Source of the DNA: Labia minor
Lineage: Eukaryota > Arthropoda > Insecta > Dermaptera > Spongiphoridae
DNA length: 64,000 nucleotides
Assembly: GCA_963082975.1 (NCBI GenBank)
Contig: OY720348.1
Span: forward strand, 66,613,719-66,677,718
Direction: 5' to 3'
The notes under the pieces were generated by a model that was not told where the DNA came from, did no database searches, and worked only from the letters and a program-made list of their open reading frames with translations. Positions 46,561-60,961 of this stretch are shown piece after piece. Positions within the stretch are counted from its first letter, which is position 1. The number at the start of each line of letters is the position of its first letter. A program made the translations under genes and the position numbers.

Positions 46561-47689
46561 CCTTAATTGATTAATGTATTATTAATTATAAAATATATAC
46601 TAGGTAATAAAAAATATAAACATTTTGAATTATTATTTTGATTTACAATCCAAATAACAACCAAATGTTCGTCTCAGTTTGTCTTTAAGATAGCAACGAT
46701 CCAGTTTCAAAAGAAAACTTTTGTGCATTATTTAAACACAACTTCTCAAAGCGTCTATTTTGTATGCAAAAGGTTTTAATATTTTAATACATTTTAATTC
46801 AATCAATATTATATATTATTAATATTTTTTGTGTTCTTATTTAAAAAATAATGAAAAGGACTCTCTGTTTTAAAATACACGATACTCATAGATATTTATT
46901 TGTTAAAATAGTGAAAGTTAAATAATTATTATATATTAATGTAATAATAAAATTATAATATTTTTATTGAATTGAACATAAAAACTATAAAGTATATAAC
47001 ATTAATCAAAGAGAGAATCAAAAATAATCTTTAGTCTGCATTAATACGCCTTTTATTCATACATCATGTAAAAAATGTAAATACATAATTTGATTTTTAA
47101 ATGAATTTCATTCCTAAAACAATTTACCTGTATGAATTACAAATTGACAATTTAAATGTGATTAAATTAAATTCAAAAAGCTTTTCTCGTGTAAGAATTT
47201 AAAATAAGGGATTTAATAAAGTTTCTTTTTTGTTTACAATTATAGATTAGGCAAATGAAAGAATCATTAGACATATTTTGGACTTGTATAAAAAAATAAT
47301 AAGTAAACTAACATGAACAATAAATATGTATTAATTATGTATTAATACATGTTTATCTAAACTTTTATTATGTTTAAATCTCTTTTCACAATAATTACAT
47401 TCAAAAGGTTTTTCACCTGTATGAATTAATAAATGTGTTTTTAAAGTTGATTTAGCATTAAATTTCTTTTCACAATAATTACATTCAAAAGGTTTTTCTC
47501 CTGTATGAATTAATAAATAGTTAGCTAAATCAGATTTTTGAATAAATTTCTTTTTACAATAATCACATTCAAAAGGTTTTTCTCCTGTATGAGTTAATAA
47601 ATGTATATTTAAATGTGATTTATGATTAAATTTCTTTTCACAATAATTACATTAAAAAGATTTTTCACCTGTATGAATTAGAAACATTA

Positions 47690-48013
<324 letters not shown>

Positions 48014-48091
48014 TCATTCATAATTCAATTTAAAGAATAATGGTATATTAAAATGGTAATATAATAATAGTAATTAATAAAAACAGTTATC

Positions 48092-51000
48092 CAGTCATAT
48101 GGATTTGGATAAAACTTTACCAGTGGGTTTCTTTTTTAATTCCAAATAATCATATCTCACGCAATTTTTGCGTGTCGCTTCTACTTTACGAGATAACAAT
48201 TATTAAAGTTTGCATGTACATCCATTGATATTTTATTTAGCTGCCATGTTTTATTAATTTGATCAGCAGAGGGCTCCAGTAATTTTCAGTTAGAATTGGA
48301 TATAGAAAAATTAAAACATTAACTAATCAAATAATTTCCCTATATCCAAATCGAACCGAAAAACCAGAAAATTAGTGAATAATTAGTGAATTAGTCAATA
48401 AAACATTAATTAATGGCTGCACATTTCGACGTTGATAACTGTTGAAATTAATATTTAAATTGATAATAACGTTATGTTGATGTTAAGGACATATTTTTAT
48501 TAATAGTTAAATTTGTTTGTTTGAATTGTTGTAAAAAAATTCTTATATAATAATATTGTACATGTCTTATCTAAAATAAAATAATAGATTTAATTCCTAA
48601 ATAAAATAAAAACAGAACAGATTATGGGCCCAGTAGGTATTTGAATAAAAATAAAAGAATCAAGAAATTTTAATATAATTAAATAAAATAAAATAAATAT
48701 GGAGTCGCAATCAGACGAAACTTTATATATTCAAAAACTAAAAGGTATGGACTCATATCCTATGCGGTCATTTAAAATAAAAATATTAATGTCTGCAAAA
48801 GATCTAATGAACATTGTTGATGGTACAGAATTATTAAGTGATGCTGGTAGAGATGAAATTAAAATAAAGAAATGGAACACGTAACGCAAGAGCTCAACTT
48901 TATATTGTCTCTACAATAGATGAATCAGTTGTGCCACATATTATAACTTGTAACAATTCAAAAGATATGTACAATACGCTTAAAAACATTTACAAAAAGG
49001 ATACCGAACAGCAAAAATACCGACTACTGCAAGAATTCTACAATTTTCACTTTGATTCAAGTAAAACAATGATGGATCATTCAGAAAGAGATTGTTATTT
49101 TAAAAATAAAAAGTTTTGTTCAATATGTAAAAAAACAAATCATATTGAGCAGAATTGCTATTTTAGAAACAAAAATAAAAATAAAAATGAAAGAAAAGTG
49201 TCCTTCTTAAATGAAACATTTATATCAAATGTAAATAAAAATGATGATATTTGTGATTTTGTGGTAGACAGTGGCTGTTCTAATCATATGATAAATAATG
49301 AACATTTAATGAATGATATAAAAAAATGTGATGAAAAAATTTAAGTGGCTAAGAAAAATCAAAGCATGTCTGCGTCAAGTATTGGAAAAATTGTATTCAA
49401 CAATATTGAATTAAAGAAAGTTTTATGTGTTCAAGATCTTTACCAAAAATTTATTATCAGTGAATTCAATAACACAAAACGATGGTAAAGTTGTATTTAC
49501 CAAAGATACTGTGAAAATAATGAAAAAAGAAAATATAGTTCTGGAAGGTAAGAAATCTAAAAATGGATTGTATATAGTTAAAATTAAAAATGAGAAAGAA
49601 GCTTTACTAACACAACAAGAAGAGTGGTATAAGAAGATGGGGCATTTGAGTCTGAATAACTTAAAGAAACTACCATTTCTTTGTAATGGCATATCTAAAG
49701 AAGAAAACATATGGAAAACAGAAAAAGTATGTTCAACCTGCATAAATGCTAAACAAATAAGATGGCCATTTAAAACAGAACGAAGCAGGGCAAATAGACC
49801 TTTACAAATAATTCACACAGATGTATGTGGACCAATTAATCCAGAAACCTATGATGGTAAGAAATATTTTCTCACTTTTACAGATGATTATACACATTTC
49901 TGCATGGTGTATTTATTAAAACATAAAAACGAAGTAGAAACATTTTTAAAACAATATGTAAATGAAGTTGAAAGCCATTTTGATAAAAAGGTGTACAAAA
50001 TTAGATGTGATAATGGAGTAAGTGATAACCTAAAAAATTGGTGCAAAATGAAAGGTATAATAATGGAATTTTCAATACCTTATTCACCTCAGTTAAATGG
50101 AACTGCAGAGAGAATGAATCGAACTCTGATGGAAAAGGCAAGATCTCTTTTATTTGATTGTGGATTAAATAAAGACTTATGGGGAGAAGCAGTATTAACA
50201 TCAGCTTATGTATTAAATAGAAGCCCTACTGTAACTGTTGATACAACCCCAGATGAAAAATGGTATTTTAAAAAACCAAATTTGTCAAATTTACAAATTT
50301 TTGGTTGTATAGCATACGCCAAAATTTTACGACCACTAAAAAAACTAGATATACGAAGTAGGAAAAGTATATTTTTAGGATATTTATTAAACGGATACAG
50401 ACTTTGGGATCCAGATAGGAGAAAAATTTTTGTATCAAGAGATGTAATATTTGAAAAATTTGACAAACGACAAAGTAAATACATAAAAGAAATAGAAAGT
50501 GAAGATAAAAAAGAAGAAATAAATAAAGAAGCAGATAATGAAAAAGAAGAAGAAAATGAGCGAAGGAATAATATATATAATAATAATATATATGATACCA
50601 AAAAGAAAACTTAAAAAACCACATAAGCTCGATGACTATGAAATAAATAAGTTTTGTTGACATATGAAGAGTCATTAAATGGTGAGGACAAAGAGAAATG
50701 GAAAAAAGCCATAGAAGAAGAAAAACAATCATTAAAGAAAAATAACACTTGGGAGTATGCAGATCCGAAGGTTGCTGCAGGAAAAGAAGTATTGACAAGT
50801 AGATATTTAAAATAAAAGAATTGAAAAAAAAAAAAAAAAGATAATGTAAAAGAATTTTGTTTGTTATTTTTATAATTACATACAACATGTTGTTATTGAG
50901 AGGGAGTGTTGAAATTAATATTTAAATTGATAATAACGTGATGTTGATGTTAAGGTCATATTTTTATTAATAGTTAAATTTGTTTGTTTGTATTATTGTA

Positions 51001-51246
51001 AAAAAATTCTTATATAATAATATTGTAAATGTCTTATCTAAAATAAAATAAAAGAATTAAAACAAAATAATAGGTTTAATTCCTAAATAAAATAAAAACA
51101 GAACAATAACCAGCTAATCTGTAAAACTTAAAAAATCTTCATTTAACTCGTAAAATATAAACGAGCCTCGAAAATTGCATAAGAAAAGTTTATTTGGAAT
51201 TAAAAAAAGGAATGCACTGGTAAAGTTTTTACCAAATCCATGACTG
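48092..51246. mobile_element. array MITE in the unit E intron, split by Copia
   Basis: The same TIR ends as in unit D, with the Copia at the same internal base after ATAAC. Confidence 0.65.
48440..51105 (+). mobile_element. Copia LTR retrotransposon fossil, unit E copy
   Basis: 5' LTR 48440-48619, 3' LTR 50907-51105, with ATAAC on both sides (48435-48439, 51106-51110). The same initiator tRNA-Met half-primer site and the same recognisable parts are present as in unit D. It is broken, with several breaks. It is a duplicate of the unit D and unit C copies rather than a separate insertion. Confidence 0.9.
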
Positions 51247-51767
51247 TATGATTGTTCTGTATAATTTCCAAAATAATATCACTACAAATAATGTTAAAAA
51301 AAATAAATTTTAGTGACAATTTAAACATTTCGATGAAAAAAACATAGAAATAAAAATTACCTATATATATGGGATATTTTCTGTCCTCCTGTGAATAAAG
51401 ATCCATCCTTAATTGATTAATGTATTATTAATTATATAATATATACTAGGTAATAAAAAATATAAACATTTTGAATTATTATTTTGATTTACAATCCAAA
51501 TAACAACCAAATGTTCGTCTCAGTTTGTCTTTAAGATAGCAACGATCCAGTTTCAAATGAACTTTTGTGCATTATTAAAACACTAACTTCTCAGAGCGTC
51601 TATTTTGTATGCAAAAGGTTTTAATGTTTTAATACATTTTAATTCAATCAATATTATATATTATTAATATTTTTTGTGTTCTTATTTAAAAAATAATGAA
51701 AAGGACTCTCTGTTTTAAAATACACGATACTCATAGATATTTATTTGTTAAAATAGTGAAAGTTAAA

Positions 51768-54700
51768 TCTATATATATAAAAAAAGGTTTTTGTCTGCAC
51801 ATTGCTCAGAATTTAAAAATTTTTGCATATCTTCGCGTTTCATGACCTCTAGAATCCAAAAGTGACTTTAGAATTTTTCACGTCTGTCTGTCTGTCTGTC
51901 TGTCCGGAAAATTACTATTTTATAGACTCAGAATTGGCTGAACCGATTTCTTTGAAATTACATCACAATATTCTTATATACCTCTAGAGTAACATAGGCT
52001 ATAAATTTTATTAATATCTTATCAATAACCGCAGAAATTAATTTTTTAAAGTTTATATAATTCTCCGTGTTGTTCATTCAAGAGCAGCTCGCGGCTCACT
52101 GTCGGCCTAGCGGAATCATTTCAAACAATGAATTATCATAGCTATTCCCAATCAAAGAATTATTATAATATTTCACATTTTATTTTAAATTCTAATATAC
52201 AAATATCAATTCAATTAAATAATTTATTCTAAAAGTTCTCAATTTAATTAAAATATTTATTAGATCATATTTTTATCTTAAATTATTTTTTATTTAATTG
52301 AATATTTCTTCTTTTCTATAATATATATATAATATATAATATATAAATTTTATCATTGAATAATAAAAAAAAATATTATTTAACCTGAATTAAAATGACT
52401 GAATTATATTATCTTTGTTTTTTATTTTAATTTAATGACTCTATTATTAATTACTAAATATATATATATATTATATAAAAATTAAAATATGATGATATAA
52501 AGTTGTTTTAAATTTTTGACATTTTTAAATTGGGTATATTTTTTAAATTTATTAAAATGTCTTTTTTATTTATTATGTTTAAAAGATTCATTTTTATTAT
52601 GTGATATTAATAAAAAATAACGATGCTCTGTGCAAGTCGAATCATGTTGCACATAATTAAATAACAATTGCCAAACAAAGAATATAATATTTTTTTAAAT
52701 TCTTATATTTAAATATCATTTCAATTAAATAATTTATTCTAAAAGGTCTCATTTTAATTAATTTAATAAAATATTTAAATCACCATTCAATTTTTTATTA
52801 ATAGGCTTCTTTTTTTATTTTTAATTTTTAATAAATTCTCTTTTTTTGATATGATATTAATAAAAAATAATATTAAATTGTATATAAATATAAAAATTAG
52901 AATATTTGAATTTTTTTAAATTTTAACACATGTAATCAATCATATGCATTAAGAATGGAAAATTTTTAAAATCAACTTGCTATTAAATTCAGAAAAAAAA
53001 TATTACTATTCGAATATAATTTAAAACTCTTTCTCTCCTTCTATTTTAAATTAAAAAAACGGAGTTTTAAGAAATTTAGATGCCATATGCAACATGGGTG
53101 GGTAAATGAATTGGGCTGGAAGAGGAGGCAATTTATAATTTTCTTCTAATTCAGATTTAGGACAAATCGTACAACATTATATCAAATCTCGCTAAGAACA
53201 TTCAATATTTTTGTACACAAATTATTCAGAGTATTGGCTAAGCGTATCACTCACAATCAGTTTATATTGAAATTTATATAAATTAACAAAGTAAAAAATT
53301 TTATTTGTTTAAATTTTATTATAATGAATCAAAAAAAATTAAATATATAGATCACATGATTAAGAGAAGCAAAAAACTTGACAGAAAATAACTGTTGGAT
53401 GGAGGTCGGACATGACAGAAACTGTAATCGAAATCTTCATATTTCGACGAATGATTTTCAAATCCCCTAGCACCACAGAATTTAAGTTTCTTTTAAGGAA
53501 AATAACTATGATCTAAAAAAATTAATAAATGAACTTAATAATAAAAAAACAAATAAATCAATTAATTTAAATTAATACTATTAATGAATGTATATATTGG
53601 TCATTTATCTATAGTTTTATACTGTTAATTTTTATAAATAATAATATAAGTCTCTATTTTTGCATTTTCTCAAGTTTCATTATAATTAAAAATATTCAAT
53701 AATAATCTAGCAATGAAAATAAAATATCAAAATGTAATGATCAAGAAATATTATACTCTATTTCACTATTATAAATTATAACATATACAATACTTAAGAA
53801 CCATAGGCGGAGGAAATATTAGAAGATATCATTGCGGGTTCAGGCCAAATCGACCAACATTAATTAAGATATTTTCATTATGACAGATATTAGGAAAAAA
53901 ACCGCGAATTCAATATTTCTGTTCACTAATTATTTGTAGACTTTAGTAAAACATACGCATGACTCAATAGATACGGATAAACTTTTTCAAATTTTCAATC
54001 TTCAAATTTGTCTTGAAGGTAGTAAAGAAAGAATAAGATGCGGAAATCAATTGTAAAATATTAGGTTACCCAGACGACTTAAATATAATAGGAGATTCGG
54101 CAATTGGAATTACAGATAGCGAGGAAAATTTAATGGAGGTTTGAAATTAATAGTGATAAGAAAAAATATTTAGTAACAAACAGGAAGAGTATTAACATAC
54201 AAAATCTTAAGATACAAAATGTAGAATTTGAATATGTAGAAAAATTGAATGTAAACACGAAGGATAATAATATTTGAGAAGAATTTAAATCGGGGTTGCA
54301 ATCGGGAAACGCCTGTTATCTGCAATAAAGAGGCTTATCTCTTGAAAATTATTATCAAAGGGAATATATAAAAAGATTATTTTGCCTGTTGCATTATATG
54401 GGTGGGAGGCATGGTCTATGACCCTTGGAGATGAGAGTAGATTCAGAGTATTTGAGAATAGGATTCTTCCCTGCATTTATTGGCCAAAGAAAGATGAGGT
54501 CACCGGGTATGGGGGAGACTGCATAACAAGAAATTGCATGGCCTCTCTGCATCTTCAGAAATAGTTAGGGTTATAAAAGGGAAAAAGTTGCGATAGGCAG
54601 GGCACGTGGCTAGAATGGGAGAGGAAAAAGATATTGGTGGGAAGCCTGATTGGAAAACGTCCGCTTGGAAAACCAATGACGCGTAGGAAGGGACGTAAGA

Positions 54701-55029
54701 GAGATGGAACAAGGGCTCAGGATAGGGACACTTGGAGAAATGTGGTTGTTGCGGCTAAGAACTTTCGAGCATCTTTGAGCCACATAGGTAGATAGATATA
54801 ACATATACAATAATAATATATATAATTAATATAGTGATTAAATTAAAATATATTTTTTATATAAGAACACAAAAAGAAATGAATGTTTTATGTAATATAC
54901 TGATTGAAACAAAATGGATGAAAACCTTTTACTACTTTCAACCACCAAATACTATGTACCACTCGGGGGTACAGGGGGCGGAGCCCCCGTCTAGGTGTGA
55001 AGAGCGCCGAAGGCGCTCTGAGCAGCTAG
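51768..55029 (+). mobile_element. Helitron, non-autonomous, inserted at the E/F boundary
   Basis: The 5' end is TCTATATATATAAAAAAAGG at 51768. The 3' end has the hairpin AGAGCGCC-GAA-GGCGCTCT (55001-55019) followed within a few bases by CTAG (55026-55029). The flanks are A (51767) and T (55030), and the paralogous units have GTTAAA|TAATTATT uninterrupted, which proves precise insertion between A and T without target duplication. It is 3262 bp, with no Rep/helicase gene. A decayed LINE lies inside at 53790-54800. A (GTCT)n tract at 51884-51903 and an ACCGATTTCTTTGAAATTAC block follow the 5' end, as in many arthropod Helitrons. Confidence 0.92.
53790..54800 (+). mobile_element. decayed LINE (RT to 3' end) inside the Helitron
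   Basis: Interrupted frames on the plus strand read YHCGFRPNRPT (RT finger region), YPDDLNIIGDSAIGI (the catalytic YADD box with Asp in place of Ala), LPVALYGWEAWSMTLGDESR, and the C-terminal AQDRDTWRNVVVAAKNFR. The 3' end GAGCCACATAGGTAGATAGATA matches the fragments at 12805 and 6287. Stops and frameshifts are numerous, so it cannot be active. It was probably carried as passenger DNA by the Helitron or inserted in it later. Confidence 0.75.
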
Positions 55030-55433
55030 TAATTATTATATATTAATGTAATAATAAAATTATAATATTTTTATTGAATTGAACATAAAAACTATAAAGT
55101 ATATAACATTAATCAAAGAGAGAATCAAAAATAATCTTTAGTCTGCATTAATACGCCTTTTATTCATACATCATGTAAAAAATGTAAATACATAATTTGA
55201 TTTTTAAAAGAATTTCATTCCTAAAACAATTTACCTGTATGAATTAGAAATTGACAATTTAAAGGTGATTAAATTAAATTCAAAAAGCTTTTCTCGTGTA
55301 AGAATTTAAAATAAGGGATTTAATAAAGTTTCTTTTTTGTTTACAATTATAGATTAGTCAAATGAAAGAATCATTAGACATATTTTGGACTTGTATAAAA
55401 AAATAATAAGTAAACTAACATGAACAATAAATA

Positions 55434-58400
55434 TGTATTAATTATGTATTAATACATGTTTATCTAAACTTTTTTTATGATTACATTCAAAAGGTTTTTC
55501 ACCTGTATGAATTAATAAATGTGTTTTTAATCTTGCATTCAGATTAAATTTCTAATCACAATAATTACATTAAAATGATTTTTCACCTGTATGAATTAGA
55601 AAATGTCTTTTTAAATGTGATTTCAATTTATATTTCTTTTCACAATAATTACATTCAAAAGGTTTTTCTCCTGTATGAATTATTAAATGTGTTTTTAAAT
55701 TTGATTTATCATTAAATTTCTTTTCACAATAATTACATTCAAAAGCTTTTTCACCTGTATGAATTAGTAAATGTCTAATTAAATAAGATTTAAATTTAAA
55801 TTTCTTTTCACAATGATTACATTCAAGAGATTTTCCCTTTGTATGAATTAATAAATGTGTTTTTAAATTTGATTTATCATTAAATTTCTTTACACAATAA
55901 TTACATTTAAAAGATTTTTCTCCTGTATGAATTAATAAATGTGATTGTAAATGTGATTTCATTGTAAATTTCTTTTCACAATAATTACATTCAAAAGGTT
56001 TTTCTCCTGTATGAAATAATAAATGTGATTGTAACTGTGATTTCAATGTAAATTTCTTTTCACAATAATTACATTCAAAAGGTTTTTCTCCTGTATGAAT
56101 TAATAAATGTTTATTTAAATTTGATTTCTGATTAAATTTCTTTTGACAATAATTACATTCAAAAGGTTTTTCTCCTGTATGAATTAATAAATGTTGATCT
56201 AAATGTGATTTCAGATTAAATTTCTTTTCACAATAATTACATTCAATAGGTTTTTCTCCTGTATGCATTAATAAATGTGAATTTAAATGTGATTTCTGTT
56301 TAAATTTCTTTTCACAATAATTACATTCAAAAGGTTTTTCTCCTGTATGAATTAATAAATGTGATTGTAAATGTGATTTCAATGTAAATTTCTTTTCACA
56401 ATAATTACATTCAAAAGGTTTTTCTCCTGTATGAATTAATAAATGTGTTCTTAAAGTTGATTTCCGATTAAATTGCTTCTTACAACAATTACATTCAAAA
56501 GGTTTTTCTCCTAAATGAATTAATAAATGTTTATCTAAATGTGATTTTTGATTAAATTTCTTTTCACAATAATTACATTCAAACGGTTTTTCTTCTGTAT
56601 GGATTGAATCAGTTTCTTCTTTAAATTTTTCGTCTAAATATTGCTCTGTATCATTTTTGAGTTTTAAATCATTTTTGAAAATTGAAAATATTATTTTATG
56701 AAAACATTTTTTTAGATGTTTACATAAAAATTCCTCACTTATAAAATTCATTTGACAATATACACAAGAATATAGAGGACCTAAAAAAAGAATTGTTTTC
56801 GTTATTTTAAATCATTCATAATTCAATTTAAAGAATAATGTTATATTATAATGGTAATATAATAATAGTAATTATACAAAACAGTTATCCAGTCATGGAT
56901 TTGGATAAAACTTTAACAGTGGTTTTTTTTTCAATTCCAAATAAACTTATCTCATGCAACCTTTGCGGGTAGCTTCTACTTTACGAGATAACAATTATTA
57001 AAGTTTGCATGTACATCCATTGATATTTTATTTAGCTGCCATGTTTTATTAATTTGATCAGCAGAGGGCTCCAGTAATTTTCAGTTAGAATTGGATATAG
57101 AAAAATTAAAACATTAACTAATCAAATAATTTCCCTATATCCAAATCGAACCGAAAAACCCGAAAATTAGTGAATAATTAGTGAATTAGTCAATAAAACA
57201 TTAATTAATGGCTGCACATTTCGACGTTGATAACTGTTGAAATTAATATTTAAATTGATAATAACGTTATGTTGATGTTAAGGACATATTTTTATTAATA
57301 GTTAAATTTGTTTGTTTGAATTGTTGTAAAAAAATTCTTATATAATAATATTGTACATGTCTTATCTAAAATAAAATAATAGATTTAATTCCTAAATAAA
57401 ATAAAAACAGAACAGATTATGGGCCCAGTAGGTATTTGAATAAAAATAAAAGAATCAAGAAATTTTAATATAATTAAATAAAATAAAATAAATATGGAGT
57501 CGCAATCAGACGAAACTTTATATATTCAAAAACTAAAAGGTATGGACTCATATCCTATGCGGTCATTTAAAATAAAAATATTAATGTCTGCAAAAGATCT
57601 AATGAACATTGTTGATGGTACAGAATTATTAAGTGATGCTGGTAGAGATGAAATTAAAATAAAGAAATGGAACACGTAACACAAGAGCTCAACTTTATAT
57701 TGTCTCTACAATAGATGAATCAGTTGTGCCACATATTATAACTTGTAACAATTCAAAAGATATGTACAATACGCTTAAAAACATTTACAAAAAGGATACC
57801 GAACAGCAAAAATACCGACTACTGCAAGAATTCTACAATTTTCACTTTGATTCAAGTAAAACAATGATGGATCATTCAGAAAGAGATTGTTATTTTAAAA
57901 ATAAAAAGTTTTGTTCAATATGTAAAAAAACAAATCATATTGAGCAGAATTGCTATTTTAGAAACAAAAATAAAAATAAAAATGAAAGAAAAGTGTCCTT
58001 CTTAAATGAAACATTTATATCAAATGTAAATAAAAATGATGATATTTGTGATTTTGTGGTAGACAGTGGCTGTTCTAATCATATGATAAATAATGAACAT
58101 TTAATGAATGATATAAAAAAATGTGATGAAAAAATTAAAGTGGCTAAGAAAAATCAAAGCATGTCTGCGTCAAGTATTGGAAAAATTGTATTCAACAATA
58201 TTGAATTAAAGAAAGTTTTATGTGTTCAAGATCTTTACCAAAAATTTATTATCAGTGAATTCAATAACACAAAACGATGGTAAAGTTGTATTTACCAAAG
58301 ATACTGTGAAAATAATGAAAAAAGAAAATATAGTTCTGGAAGGTAAGAAATCTAAAAATGGATTGTATATAGTTAAAATTAAAAATGAGAAAGAAGCTTT

Positions 58401-58873
58401 ACTAACACAACAAGAAGAGTGGCATAAGAAGATGGGGCATTTGAGTCTGAATAACTTAAAGAAACTACCATTTCTTTGTAATGGCATATCTAAAGAAGAA
58501 AACATATGGAAAACAGAAAAAGTATGTTCAACCTGCATAAATGATAAACAAATAAGATGGCAATTTAAAACAGAACGAAGCAGGGCAAATAGACCTTTAC
58601 AAATAATTCACACAGATGTATGTGGACCAATTAATCCAGAAACCTATGATGGTAATAAATATTTTATTAATTTGATCAGCAGCGGGTTCCAAAGTTTTTA
58701 CCAAATCCATGACTGTATGATTGTTCTGTATAATTTCCAATAATATCACTACAAATAATGTAATAAAAATAATTTTTAGTGACATTTTATACATTTCGAT
58801 GAAAAAAAACATAGAAATAAAAACTACCTATATATATTGGATATTTTCTGTCTTCCTGTGAATAAAGATCCAT
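55434..58873 (-). CDS. C2H2 zinc-finger protein, unit F (3'-truncated, chimeric finger array)
   Basis: The main exon is 55570-56780: the shared N-terminal finger and 12 canonical fingers, ending prematurely at HTGEKSF-stop. Beyond it, 55569-55434 keeps one damaged finger (two TAA/TAG codons) and a shortened last finger, so the gene has lost its original C-terminus. The predicted first exon 58828-58873 (MDLYSQEDRKYPIYI, donor ATAG|GTAGTT) is kept, and the acceptor at 56781-56782 is phase 1. Fingers 5-6 (EKKFNLKSHLDQH, QKKFNQKSNLNKH) are of the unit A/B type while the rest match unit D, so this array is chimeric. The intron (2.0 kb) holds part of the MITE and a Copia fragment. The gene may be functional with 12 fingers or be decaying. 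Confidence 0.6.
56890..57234. mobile_element. array MITE, left part, in the unit F intron
   Basis: It begins CAGTCATGGATTTGG at 56890 and runs to the ATAAC at 57230-57234, where the Copia begins. The matching inverse end, ACCAAATCCATGACTG, closes near 58714 beyond the Copia fragment. Confidence 0.6.
57235..58668 (+). mobile_element. Copia LTR retrotransposon fossil, unit F copy (fragment)
   Basis: 5' LTR 57235-57414 preceded by ATAAC (57230-57234), then the primer site, gag, the protease-type motif and the first part of the integrase region. No 3' LTR is present. It is broken and incomplete. It shares the insertion base and 5' LTR variant with units C to E. Confidence 0.88.
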
Positions 58874-59017
58874 CCTTAATTGATTAATGTATTATTAATT
58901 ATAAAATATATACTAGTTAATAAATAATTTGAACGTTTTGAATTTTGATTTTGATTTACTTTCAAACTGTTTCAAACACTTTCAAATAACAACCAAATAT
59001 TCGTCTTTAAGATAGCA

Positions 59018-60774
59018 ACCAATAGCAACTGATAGCAACTGATAGCAACCAACCCAGTATCACTCCAATGGGACCGGCGTAACTCGAACACCAGATGGCG
59101 TTACATGAAAAAAGTCGACTCTTCGGGCGCCCAATAGATGGGACCGCAAAAAAAAAATGGCCGAAGATCACCCCCTCCCACAGGCCTTCCGAATTCCCTG
59201 CAATTATTTGAATATCAAACTCGACATACCATCCGTACACAGAGTATCCGTGCACATAATATTCGAAACAAACCCAGCATAAATATAAATATAAATTTTA
59301 TTTAACATTTAACACAAATAAAATTGAAAAATTTATTATAAATTGTTTGATAAATAATTTAAATTACATTGTAACAAATCAAATAACAAAGTTAAATTAT
59401 TTAATATTTGATAAATAAATACAAATTTCACAGCAATATAGAAATTCACAATAAGCACTATTAAATCAAATATATTCACGTACTCCTCTCACTATATCTT
59501 TTATAGTTTTTCACATGTTTAAAAATTGCATAAAACTGCTATATATAGAATTTCAGCTTGGTGGAATCGCTAAAAGTACCGGAATTAATTTTTTAGCACG
59601 TTGACTAACAATCACGCGCCAGCATGTGACCAGATGCCCTCAACAAAGAGCCAAACTCGCGCTGGTTTAATAAAAACTATTTATTAATTTTAATTTATAA
59701 TTTAATTTAAATATAATATATATGTGTTAATTTATCCAATTGGAATTTGCATGATAGCCGACCGGAGACATCCCACATTTTTTTCATTTATAAATTTACC
59801 CAAATGTTCGTAAATCAGTTGTTTGATAAACTTAGATGATTAAAAATGCTTTGGATTAATTATTCTTAGTTAATCAATGATTTATGGATTTCTTGTGATC
59901 TTTTTAAATAGTATCTTTTTGGAAATAGAAATGATTATTTATTTATTTATTTATAAATTTCCTTCTCGCTAAGAACAATTCGTATGTGTTTCTCTCGTTT
60001 CAAATATTGGCATTGAAGAAAATTTTTAATCCATACATATTAAATATTAACAAGAACATTATTCATTTATTTTATTTATGTAAATTACATAAAAGTAGGT
60101 GGAGTTTTCTGTTAATTTAAATTATTTATTTGGATATTTGAAAAAAGCATATTTGATTTCTGTAATGCTAATTTTATATCTCAAAAATAATTTTTAAATT
60201 CCCAATATTCATTCAAAAAAAATTTAAAAATGCCTCCCTCGTCGGTCGGTAAAAACGCTCACACATGTCCAACCAGTCTGCCATCCCTGCCAGCACTAAG
60301 GGTGAAAAAATAAGCTGGAGTGTCTCCACTCGACTATCTCGCAATTTGAATTGGATTAAATAACATAATATATTATATTTAAATTAAATTTAATTAATTA
60401 TAAATTATAAATAATAAATAATAAATATTAAACCAGCGCATGTTTGGCTTTTTGTTGATGGCACCACGTCACGTGTTGGCGCGTGAGATTTGCAGTGTTA
60501 AAAAATTAATTCTGGTAATTTCAGCGAATCAATCAAGCTGAAATTCTATATATAGCAGTTTTATACAATTATTAATCATGTGAAAAATTATCAAACATAT
60601 ATCTTTATTTTTACGGTCACTTTAGAGGAAAAAAAATCAAAACGTTGTAGGTAATGACCCTCTTCCGGTTGAGCTACATTTCTCAAAAGTTGATAGAAAA
60701 CTATGAATTTTGAATAATGTCCATGTACCAAATTTCATCATTCTAGCTCAAACCGTTTTTGCGTAATCTTGCCT

Positions 60775-60809
<35 letters not shown>

Positions 60810-60961
60810 TTTTTCTCAACCTTAGTGAAAATGATTCAGGAACCTTCAAAACGTATAAAAACATCAAAATCTCAACATCGAAAATTTTCGTGATCGCAAT
60901 ACTATCTCTGGTGAGATAGTAAAAATAGCATTGAGTGATCACCTCTGGTACGGATACTCTG
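59018..60961. mobile_element. 1.9-kb insertion upstream of unit F: inverted pair of dispersed repeats with filler repeats
   Basis: In units A and B, TTTAAGATAGCAACGATTCAG is continuous (about 3191 in A). Here it is split after GATAGCAAC at 59018 and resumes at 60962. The left border carries a run of GATAGCAAC/CAATAGCAACT near-repeats (59018-59045). CACAGAGTATCCGTG (59236) and ACGGATACTCTGTG (60949) face each other. Inside are a partial copy (59490-59790) and an inverted full copy (60340-60920) of the palindrome-ended repeat. No protein frame is recognised. Confidence 0.6.
60340..60921 (-). repeat. dispersed repeat with palindromic terminus, copy 2
   Basis: Inverse of 13737-14320, ending in ACTATCTC-TGGT-GAGATAGT (60902-60921). 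It includes an (AC)n microsatellite at 60776-60805, where the other copy has only GTGTGTATGT. Confidence 0.7.
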
